Assembly (NCBI GenBank): GCA_001899685.1
Contig: MKWG01000026.1
Coordinates: 17,573-81,572 of the forward strand
DNA length: 64,000 nt
Direction of reading: 5' to 3'
Source: Sphingobacteriales bacterium 44-15
GTDB taxonomy: Bacteria > Bacteroidota > Bacteroidia > Chitinophagales > Chitinophagaceae
Made by a program: the position numbers and the translations under genes. Under the pieces are notes generated by a model. It saw only the letters and a list, made by a program, of their open reading frames with translations, did not search any database and was not told the origin of the DNA. Shown here in pieces: positions 8,635-14,981 of this stretch; position 1 is the stretch's first letter, and every line of letters begins with the position of its first letter.

Positions 8635-10098
8635 CTACCTGATCTTCTCTTTTACCAGGTCTTTTACCCTGCTGATAGGGAGCCTTTCCTGTTCCATGGT
8701 ATCGCGATACCGGATGGTAACGGTATTGTCTTCTTTGGTCTGGTGATCTACCGTTATGCAGAAAGGGGTACCGATGGCATCCATCCGGCGGTAGCGTTTC
8801 CCGATAGCGTCTTTTTCTTCATAGAAGCAATAGAATTCTTCCCTGCAATCCTTCATGATGTCGCGGGCGATTTCGGGCAAGCCGTCTTTTTTAGTCAACG
8901 GAAGAATGGCAAGCTTAATGGGCGCCAGCCTGGGAGGTATATGTAAAACAACCCTGGAATCAGTAGTGCCGTCTTCTTTGGTAATAGTTTCTTCATCATA
9001 AGCATGCGACAGTATCAGCAGGAACATCCTGTCCAGACCAATAGATGTTTCAACCACGTTCGGAACATAATTGCCATAGGGCTTGCCTGTTGTCTCATCA
9101 ATATCATTATCAAAATACTGGAGCTTTTTCCTGCTGTATATCTGGTGCTGGCTCAGGTCATAATCGCCACGGCTATGTATGCCTTCCACTTCTTTGAAAC
9201 CAATCGGAAATTCGAATTCTATGTCGCAGGCTTCTTTAGCATAATGAGCCAGCTTAACGTGATCATGATACCGGTATTTTTCCGCGGGGAGCCCAAGGCT
9301 TAAATGCCACTGAAGCCTTGCATCTTTCCAGTATTTGTACCATTCTCCTTCTGTTCCGGGGCGTACAAAAAACTGCATTTCCATCTGTTCAAACTCACGC
9401 ATCCGGAAAATAAACTGCCTTGCCACGATCTCATTCCTGAAAGCCTTGCCGGTCTGCGCTATCCCGAAAGGCACTTTCATCCGCGCTGTTTTCTGCACAT
9501 TCAGGAAATTGACAAATATACCCTGTGCCGTCTCGGGGCGCAGGTAAACGATATTATCCTCTTCATTAGCAGCAGCAACAGCGCCGAATTCTGTTTTAAA
9601 CATCAGGTTAAACTGCCGGATATCCGTCCAGTTGGCAGTGCCGCTTACTGTACATTTTATCTTATTGTCATCTATAAGCTTTTTCAGGCCGGCAAAGTCT
9701 TCTGCAGCGAGTAATTTATCCATGGCGGCAAGGAGCTCCTCTCCTGCTTCGGGGGAAAGCGTTTCAGCATGCGCTTCCAGCAAATGGTCTACACGATATC
9801 TTTTTTTGCTGTCCTTATTATCAATCATCGGGTCGCTGAAGTTGTCCACATGCCCTGAAGCTTTCCATGTAGTCGGGTGCATAAAGATAGCAGCATCCAC
9901 CCCCACGATATTTTCATGCAACTGGGTCATGCTTTTCCACCAGTAATCACGGATATTCTTCTTTAATTCACTGCCCCAGGGACCATAATCATATACGGCG
10001 CTCAGCCCGTCATATATTTCACTGTTGGGAAATACAAATCCATATTCTTTGGCGTGCGCAATGATCGCCTGAAACCTGTTATTATCGCTGCTTGACAT
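8635..10098 (-). CDS. glyS: Glycyl-tRNA synthetase (single-chain, class II)
   Basis: The 487-residue protein aligns over its length with the alpha2-type glycyl-tRNA synthetase found in Bacteroidota and eukaryotes. The N-terminus GFVFPNSEIYDGLSAVYDYGP, the motif-2 region FRNEIVARQFIFRMREFEQME and the motif-3 region SIGLDRMFLLIL are clear, as is the C-terminal anticodon-binding domain (PIKLAILPL). It charges tRNA-Gly. The start is preceded after a few bases by a good -7 box (10106-10113), so the leader is very short. The next gene downstream in transcription is convergent. Confidence 0.97.
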   Translation of the reverse strand: MSSSDNNRFQAIIAHAKEYGFVFPNSEIYDGLSAVYDYGPWGSELKKNIRDYWWKSMTQLHENIVGVDAAIFMHPTTWKASGHVDNFSDPMIDNKDSKKRYRVDHLLEAHAETLSPEAGEELLAAMDKLLAAEDFAGLKKLIDDNKIKCTVSGTANWTDIRQFNLMFKTEFGAVAAANEEDNIVYLRPETAQGIFVNFLNVQKTARMKVPFGIAQTGKAFRNEIVARQFIFRMREFEQMEMQFFVRPGTEGEWYKYWKDARLQWHLSLGLPAEKYRYHDHVKLAHYAKEACDIEFEFPIGFKEVEGIHSRGDYDLSQHQIYSRKKLQYFDNDIDETTGKPYGNYVPNVVETSIGLDRMFLLILSHAYDEETITKEDGTTDSRVVLHIPPRLAPIKLAILPLTKKDGLPEIARDIMKDCREEFYCFYEEKDAIGKRYRRMDAIGTPFCITVDHQTKEDNTVTIRYRDTMEQERLPISRVKDLVKEKIR

Positions 10099-10105
10099 AA
10101 GGGCG

Positions 10106-10113
10106 CAAAGATA
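10106..10113 (-). promoter_or_regulatory. glyS promoter -7 box (TATCTTTG)
   Basis: On the reverse strand TATCTTTG matches the Bacteroidota -7 consensus TAnnTTTG exactly. Transcription would start about 6-7 bases downstream, leaving only a few bases before the glyS ATG at 10098. The -33 element is weak. Confidence 0.5.
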
Positions 10114-10140
10114 GGAGGATTTTGTTTAAGGTGTAGGGGG

Positions 10141-10255
10141 AGGAGTTGCAAGTTTCAGGTTGCAGGTTTCGGGTTGAGCCTCTCACATTTCACGTCTCGC
10201 GTCTCATTCTTACAGCTTACCACTTATCACTTATCTCTTACCACTAACTACTCCC
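10141..10255. repeat. Intergenic tract of GTTTCAGGTT and TCTCAC/TTTCACG units
   Basis: The stretch contains GTTGCAAGTTTCAGGTTGC, then CTCACATTTCACGTCTCGCG and several CTTAYCAC units. Related units recur at 8551-8580, 20797-20878, 45790-45930, 58412-58461 and 61421-61540. It separates the convergently oriented 3' side of the SUI1 gene from the glyS promoter. Confidence 0.5.
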
Positions 10256-10258
10256 CCC

Positions 10259-10600
10259 TCACACCCTCGCCGCTTTCTTATACCCTTTTTTTTGCAGCCA
10301 TTGCAGGGTCTTATCCCGCTGGTCGCCCTGTATAATGATCTCTCCGTCTTTTACAGAGCCCCCTGTACCGCAAAAATTTTTTAATTTTTTACCTAATATT
10401 TCAAGATCTTCCGCGCTTCCCCTGAAACCGTAGATGAGGGTAACGGCTTTGCCTGCACGATGTTTGGTGTCCAGCACAATCCTGAGCACCTGCTGATCGG
10501 GAGGCAGAGTAACTGCATGCTTTTCCTCTTCTTCAAATGAAAAAGAAGGGTCGGTACTGTATACATATCCCCGGTTATCGGGCTTATTCTTTTTCGACAT
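10259..10600 (-). CDS. SUI1-family translation initiation factor (YciH-like)
   Basis: The 113-residue protein has a polar N-terminus (about 35 residues) and a SUI1/eIF1 domain with VTLIYGFRGS, LKNFCGTGGSVKDGEIIIQG and LQWLQKKGY. Bacterial members such as YciH resemble eukaryotic eIF1 and are thought to influence start-site fidelity on the 30S subunit, but they are not essential in the species tested. It begins 11 bases after the nadC stop, so nadC and this gene form a leftward operon. No odd features were seen. Confidence 0.9.
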   Translation of the reverse strand: MSKKNKPDNRGYVYSTDPSFSFEEEEKHAVTLPPDQQVLRIVLDTKHRAGKAVTLIYGFRGSAEDLEILGKKLKNFCGTGGSVKDGEIIIQGDQRDKTLQWLQKKGYKKAARV

Positions 10601-10611
10601 GAGGGTCGTTT

Positions 10612-11466
10612 TTATTTTAAGACAGCCTTAAGGCTCAGGTCTGCGCTTACCGCATGATGTATCACGGCGCCTATGCTTACATAGTCTACGCCTGTAGCAG
10701 CATAATCAGTAACATTCTCGAGGTTGATCCCGCCGCTGGCTTCCGTTTCAAACTTTTTGTCAATGATCTCCAATGCACTCCTGAGCTGTTCCGGGGTGAA
10801 ATTATCCAGCATGATACGGTCTATCTTCCCATACGCCACTACTTTTTTAACATCTTCAAACGTTCTTGTTTCTACTTCTATCTTCAGCCCCGGCTTTTTT
10901 TGCTGCACATACTGCCATGCCTTTTCTATTGCTTTCTCAATACCTCCGCAATAATCGATATGGTTATCTTTAAGCATGATCATATCATACAATCCCATGC
11001 GATGGTTGAGCCCACCGCCTATACGCACCGCTTCTTTTTCGAGCAAACGAAAATTAGGCGTCGTTTTTCTTGTATCTAAAAGCCTCGTGTGATATCCCTT
11101 CAGCTTGTCGGTATACTGCCTGGTAAGGGTGGCTATACCGCTCATACGCTGCATACAGTTCAATACAAGCCTTTCGCACTGGAGAATAGTATATACTCTG
11201 GCATCCACCTCAAAGGCGTCCTCTCCATACCTCATTATATCTCCGTCCTTTTTCATTGCATTGAATACGATGCCCGGCTCAATGTACCGGAATATTTTTT
11301 CAGCTACCTGCATGCCTGCAAGAATGCCATCCTGCTTGATTTTTAAAACAGCTTTGCCTTCGGCCTCAGGCTGAATAGCGCTTAATGTTGAGTGATCTCC
11401 TTCGCCAATATCTTCCTCCAGTGCATTTTTTATAAGCTTTTCAAGTGCTGATTCGTATGATCTCAT
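10612..11466 (-). CDS. nadC: Nicotinate-nucleotide pyrophosphorylase (carboxylating)
   Basis: The 284-residue enzyme converts quinolinate and PRPP into nicotinate mononucleotide, the third step of de novo NAD synthesis. Typical family features are GDHSTLSAI near the N-terminus, LDTRKTTPNFRLLEKEAVRIGGG for PRPP and quinolinate binding, NHRMGLYDMIMLKDNH, and ASGGINLENV with DYVSIGA near the end. No nadA or nadB is in the window. A -7 box sits so close to the ATG that the mRNA could be leaderless. Confidence 0.97.
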   Translation of the reverse strand: MRSYESALEKLIKNALEEDIGEGDHSTLSAIQPEAEGKAVLKIKQDGILAGMQVAEKIFRYIEPGIVFNAMKKDGDIMRYGEDAFEVDARVYTILQCERLVLNCMQRMSGIATLTRQYTDKLKGYHTRLLDTRKTTPNFRLLEKEAVRIGGGLNHRMGLYDMIMLKDNHIDYCGGIEKAIEKAWQYVQQKKPGLKIEVETRTFEDVKKVVAYGKIDRIMLDNFTPEQLRSALEIIDKKFETEASGGINLENVTDYAATGVDYVSIGAVIHHAVSADLSLKAVLK

Positions 11467-11470
11467 GCGG

Positions 11471-11478
11471 CAAATCTA
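11471..11478 (-). promoter_or_regulatory. nadC promoter -7 box (TAGATTTG)
   Basis: TAGATTTG on the reverse strand matches TAnnTTTG. Its last base is 5 bases before the nadC ATG (11466), so transcription would begin at or next to the start codon. The -33 region is not convincing. Confidence 0.4.
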
Positions 11479-11507
11479 CTGATTAAGATATTACAGCGCA
11501 GCGCTTA

Positions 11508-11629
11508 CCTGTTTATCGGGCGTATTTCAAATTTTCGCACCATTTCTCCCCTCTCTGCTGCGCGGAGAGGGGATTGCAGGGGTGAGGGAAATATGTGCCG
11601 CGAAAATTTGAAATGCACCCCTGTTTATC
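11508..11629. mobile_element. MITE-like element with terminal inverted repeats and a 10-bp flanking direct repeat
   Basis: Terminal repeats GGGCGTATTTCAAATTTTCGC (11518-11538) and GCGAAAATTTGAAATGCACCC (11600-11620) are near-perfect inverted copies. They are bordered by the direct repeat CCTGTTTATC at 11508-11517 and 11620-11629, as expected for a target duplication. The 60-base interior holds the CCCTCTC...GGAGAGGGG repeat (11548-11588) and no ORF. A second element with the same ends lies at 54668-54771. Confidence 0.55.
11548..11588. repeat. Hairpin repeat CCCCTCTC...GGAGAGGGG + GGGGTGAGG, copy 2
   Basis: The stem CCCCTCTC-TGCTGC-GCGGAGAGGGG is followed by ATTGCAGGGGTGAGGG. It is the counterpart of 698-728 and forms most of the interior of the MITE-like element. 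Confidence 0.55.
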
Positions 11630-11739
11630 TGACCCGTTATCATATATCAACACAGGAAAATATCAGATCGTGCAGTTAATCCGTTCATCGGTCATTTCTT
11701 ACAGAAAATCGAAGAAAACTATCTATGCAGCGAATAGAG

Positions 11740-11770
11740 TTTAAAAGGAAAAAGACATTGACCATCTTTG
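11740..11770 (+). promoter_or_regulatory. Promoter of putative small RNA copy 1
   Basis: A -7 box CATCTTTG (11763-11770) lies 20 bases after TTT (11740-11742). It fits TAnnTTTG except for the first base. The core ACCATCTTTGTATTGTCAAC that includes the box is identical in the second copy, including sequence past the expected start point. Confidence 0.45.
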
Positions 11771-11775
11771 TATTG

Positions 11776-12088
11776 TCAACGCTGATACAAAATCTAAACC
11801 CTTGAAAAGCTTAAATGAATAACCTTGAATAACGGCCCGTTTTTGATTCGTACCCGATACCATGAAAACTGATCTGAATCCCGAATCCCTGAACTACCCC
11901 TTTAGCATATCCAAATCCCGAGAAAGATTTATCAACCTCTAACCGATTCCAATACCTGAGAAAGCTACCGTTAAGACTATGATTCACCGATTTCCAGCCT
12001 GGATATGCAACCCGTAAACCCGGTAGATGCTTAGACAACCTCTGATGATAAAAATTTTAAGCCGAACAGTGATGTTTGGCTTTTTTTT
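11776..12088 (+). ncRNA. Putative small RNA copy 1 (orphan transcription unit)
   Basis: The unit runs from the promoter-like core at 11761-11781 to the terminator at 12060-12088. It is C- and A-rich and poor in G, and it contains only tiny ORFs. Collinear blocks shared with the copy at 19413-19802 on the other strand are the 5' core, GAATCCCTGAA (11883-11893), CCCCTTTAG (11897-11905), CCAAATCCC (11911-11919), AACCTCTGA (12037-12045) and an AGCCG terminator stem. A shared start, body and end with divergence between them argue for a conserved RNA rather than chance. I know no described family that it matches. A 75-residue ORF on the other strand (11811-12038) is not supported. Confidence 0.55.
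12060..12088 (+). terminator. Rho-independent terminator of putative small RNA copy 1
   Basis: The stem AGCCGAACA (12060-12068) pairs with TGTTTGGCT (12073-12081) around a GTGA loop, with one G-U pair. It is followed by eight further Ts. Confidence 0.8.
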
Positions 12089-12132
12089 GAATGTCTTTTC
12101 ATGATTATCATCATTCGCTGACCACTAAGCTG

Positions 12133-13482
12133 CTATACCCTGCTTTCAAGCCCCAGGCGCCTGGAGATATCTGAAGTAAATATATTATCAGGATCGTATT
12201 TGCTTTTTATTGACAGCCAGTCCAAAAACTGAGGGTACATTTTTTGAAACATCTCTTTGTTGAGCATGGCATCTTTTCCCAGGTACAATCTTCCCCCTGC
12301 TTTCAAAACCACTTCATCTAATTTTTGGGTGAACGCTTTCAATTGCTTTGTTACGGGGAAATCAATAGCAAGCGTATAGCCTTTGAACGGGAATGATAAG
12401 AGCCCTTGTCCTTCCCCCATCTTTTTAAATACATTCAGGAAAGGAGTGCACCCGCTTGAGGCAATCATTTCAAGGATCAGCGCAAGCGTGGCTGCCCCGT
12501 CTTTTTCGGGGATAACGAATTGATACTGGATGAACCCTCTTCTGCCATATCCCCGGTTCCAGAGATTGATCATATCAAGCGGGAAAAAGAATTTTTCGTA
12601 ATGCACAAATTCCTTCGGCGAATTTTGAACAAAGGCGATCAGGCGGTTGAGTACCCGTACCGTAAAATTATTTAATGCAAAAGCCGGGAGGAAAAAAGGT
12701 ACTGTTAATTTAGATATGCTATGCACTTTCAGAGGGTCCTTTTTCAACGTCTCCGGCAATTCATCCAGCCTGGCTGCATCCCCCACCGTCAGTACCCCGC
12801 TTCCCAGTTTTTTACCTTTTGCAAGAGGGTCTATCCACGCTACTGAATAGTTATAACCCTGATATTTTTCAACTGCTTCAAGCATTTCCTCCAGGTTATT
12901 CACCTTTACAGACTTCTGCTTGAAGTAAGTGGTTTCAATTTTCCTTAGCCTGATCTTTGCCGTCAGGATCACGCCTAAGAGCCCAAGCCCGCCGAAGTTT
13001 GCCATAAACAGATCAGGATGCTCCGTCCTCGAAGCAGTTACAATGCTTCCGTCTGCCAGTAGTATAGTGAAAGAGACCACACAGTTAATAAAAGATCCGT
13101 CCGCGTGATGTGCTTTGCCATGTATATCGTTGGCAATAGCGCCCCCTATGGTCACGAATTTCGTTCCGGGGCATATCATGGGCAACCATCCCCTGGGAGC
13201 AAAATAAGTGATGATCTCTTCAAGGCTTGTGCCGGCTTCGCATGCCAGTATGCCCGTAGCTTCGTCCCATGCCAGGAAACAATGCATGGGGATACATATA
13301 CCAACATTCTTATTTTGATTGGTTGCCTGGTCGCCGTAGCTCCTGCCAAGGCCCCTGGCAATAACATCTTTTTGTCCGATCAGTGATCTCCATGCCTCGG
13401 TGTTCCCGGGAGAAAATACATACGATTCAGCACCCGGGAAATTTCCCCAGCCGGCAATGGTTTGTAGATGTTTCGCTGCCAT
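12133..13482 (-). CDS. FAD-dependent oxidase of the DprE1 / aldonolactone-oxidase family
   Basis: The 449-residue protein has an N-terminal FAD-binding domain with ARGLGRSYGDQA and TIGGAIANDIHGKAHH-GSF, the latter resembling the mycobacterial DprE1 flavin-binding region, plus a C-terminal cap domain and the final YDPDNIF motif of the family. DprE1 oxidises decaprenyl-phosphoryl ribose; sugar-lactone oxidases are relatives. The substrate here is open. A start at the TTG at 13500 is possible, but the ATG at 13482 is preferred because a promoter box (13498-13505) overlaps the longer version. No DprE2-type partner is adjacent. Confidence 0.85.
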   Translation of the reverse strand: MAAKHLQTIAGWGNFPGAESYVFSPGNTEAWRSLIGQKDVIARGLGRSYGDQATNQNKNVGICIPMHCFLAWDEATGILACEAGTSLEEIITYFAPRGWLPMICPGTKFVTIGGAIANDIHGKAHHADGSFINCVVSFTILLADGSIVTASRTEHPDLFMANFGGLGLLGVILTAKIRLRKIETTYFKQKSVKVNNLEEMLEAVEKYQGYNYSVAWIDPLAKGKKLGSGVLTVGDAARLDELPETLKKDPLKVHSISKLTVPFFLPAFALNNFTVRVLNRLIAFVQNSPKEFVHYEKFFFPLDMINLWNRGYGRRGFIQYQFVIPEKDGAATLALILEMIASSGCTPFLNVFKKMGEGQGLLSFPFKGYTLAIDFPVTKQLKAFTQKLDEVVLKAGGRLYLGKDAMLNKEMFQKMYPQFLDWLSIKSKYDPDNIFTSDISRRLGLESRV

Positions 13483-13497
13483 AATTATTAAACGCTG

Positions 13498-13526
13498 CAA
13501 AATTAAGTTTTAGTGGGGCAGGCAAC
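13498..13526 (-). promoter_or_regulatory. Promoter of the DprE1-like gene
   Basis: On the reverse strand GTTG (13523-13526) is followed after 17 bases by TAATTTTG (13498-13505), an exact TAnnTTTG match. The start point would lie about 9 bases before the ATG at 13482. Confidence 0.45.
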
Positions 13527-14875
13527 TAATTTTTGGCAATACTTTCCATATTTATCAAGCCAACTACAATATCCATCACATTGGTTTGTGTAGGACCGGT
13601 GATAATAAGACTGCCTGTTTGTTTGAAAAAAGAATAGGCATCATTATTCAAAAGATATTGTTCAGCATCTATGCCGTCTGGTGGCATCGCAGTAAACGAT
13701 GCATTATCTATCACAGCGCCGGCCGCATCAGTAGGGCCATCTGTTCCATCAGTGCCCCCCGAAAGAATGGTGATATGCATATTGGCAGCCTTCAGTTCCT
13801 TTTGCAGATGGCATAATGCTGCCAGTACAAATTCCTGGTTGCGCCCGCCCCTGCCTGAACCTTTAACCGTTACGGTTGTTTCTCCTCCCCACAACAGGCA
13901 TCCCGGTTGATCACCGGGCAGTTGCTTTAACTGCTCTGTAAAGTATTTTGCCTGGAGGGAAGCTTCACCCGACATAGGTGGCATAAGCACATGTGTATCA
14001 TAGCCGAGTGAAGAAGCTTTTCTTGCCGCCGCCTGGAGCGCCACTTCGTTGGTTGCAACGATCTTATTGTATACTTTTTCAAAACATTTATCACCCTGCC
14101 GCGGGGTGTCCTTAATTTTTTTTTCAACACCCTGCCGCAGCCAGTCTACAACAGATCCCGGCAGCATATCCATCAGTTGGTAATACTGAATAATATGCCA
14201 TGCATCTTCAAACCCGGTATTATCAGCCACCGTTAAGCCGCTGGCGATCACAGAGAGATCATCCCCCGGCACGTCGCTTATTAGCAGCGCGATCACCGTT
14301 GCTGCAGTATAGTGCATAAGCTGGCCGCCTTTGATCAGTGATAAATGTTTCCTGATAGTATTAACTTCATCAATGGCAGCGCCGCAGTTCAGCAATGCCT
14401 GCACTGTCAGTTGAACATCCTCTAATGTACAGCCGGGCGGCCAATCAGCCAGCAATGCAGAGGCCCCGCCGCTGACCAGCATAATGATAAGGTCATCCGG
14501 AGTGCTGTCCTTAAATATTTCCACGACAGCTTTACCTCCTGCAATACTGTTTTCATCCGGCACGGGATGACCGGCTTCTATGGTTTTACAGATGCGCAAG
14601 GGAAGCGCATGATGATATTTGGTTACTACAATGCCTGCATCAATATGCGATCCGACGATCTTTTCAGTTTCGAGCGCCATAGAGGAAGCGGCTTTGCCGG
14701 CAGCTACCAGGAAAACCCGGTTAACGGATGCAATGTCAACCCTGCGCCCGGCGATGATAATAAAATCATTTTCCACACGGACATGCATTGGAATAAAGTG
14801 TTCCGGTTTAACCGCTTCCACTCCTGCAAGGAAAATAGCCGTAGCATCGATTGTAGACATCCCCGAAATTAACAT
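13526..14875 (-). CDS. Glycerate 2-kinase (DUF4147/MOFRL family)
   Basis: The 449-residue protein has the DUF4147 N-terminal domain (VFLVAAGKAASSMA, about 54-67; GHPVPDENS; LVSGGASALL) and the C-terminal MOFRL domain (GRGGRNQEFVLAAL, SGGTDGTDGPTDAAGA). Proteins of this family phosphorylate D-glycerate to 2-phosphoglycerate; older annotations call them hydroxypyruvate reductase. It is transcribed leftward and stops just at the promoter of the DprE1-like gene, and is divergent from the FadN-like gene. A second possible start lies at 14860. Confidence 0.92.
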   Translation of the reverse strand: MLISGMSTIDATAIFLAGVEAVKPEHFIPMHVRVENDFIIIAGRRVDIASVNRVFLVAAGKAASSMALETEKIVGSHIDAGIVVTKYHHALPLRICKTIEAGHPVPDENSIAGGKAVVEIFKDSTPDDLIIMLVSGGASALLADWPPGCTLEDVQLTVQALLNCGAAIDEVNTIRKHLSLIKGGQLMHYTAATVIALLISDVPGDDLSVIASGLTVADNTGFEDAWHIIQYYQLMDMLPGSVVDWLRQGVEKKIKDTPRQGDKCFEKVYNKIVATNEVALQAAARKASSLGYDTHVLMPPMSGEASLQAKYFTEQLKQLPGDQPGCLLWGGETTVTVKGSGRGGRNQEFVLAALCHLQKELKAANMHITILSGGTDGTDGPTDAAGAVIDNASFTAMPPDGIDAEQYLLNNDAYSFFKQTGSLIITGPTQTNVMDIVVGLINMESIAKN

Positions 14876-14921
14876 TAGTTTCCAAAGACAAAAACCTTTA
14901 TCACTTCATCTGATTTTATAT

Positions 14922-14929
14922 TACCTTCG
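14922..14929 (+). promoter_or_regulatory. Possible promoter -7 box of the FadN-like gene
   Basis: TACCTTCG matches TAnnTTTG with one change and stands 21 bases after TTTA (14897-14900). The palindrome at 14938-14953 follows immediately, at the expected start of transcription. Confidence 0.35.
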
Positions 14930-14937
14930 GAATTAAA

Positions 14938-14953
14938 TTAGTTGTTTAACTAA
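14938..14953. promoter_or_regulatory. Candidate operator TTAGTT-GTTT-AACTAA upstream of the FadN-like gene
   Basis: This is a perfect 6-bp inverted repeat with a 4-base spacer. It lies 28 bases before the ATG and just downstream of the likely -7 box. AGTTGTTTA and AACTAA also occur in the palindrome before etfB (25928-25961), which suggests one regulator for both. Confidence 0.45.
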
Positions 14954-14981
14954 CTATTTCTTTCTCCTTAAAAATTCACAG

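Noticed and set aside
10099-10258. Possible glycine or T-box riboswitch before glyS
   Set aside because: The -7 box is only a few bases before the ATG, so there is no leader long enough to hold one.
11811-12038. 75-codon minus-strand frame in the nadC/oxidase gap
   Set aside because: It is antisense to the putative small RNA and is not conserved in the second copy.
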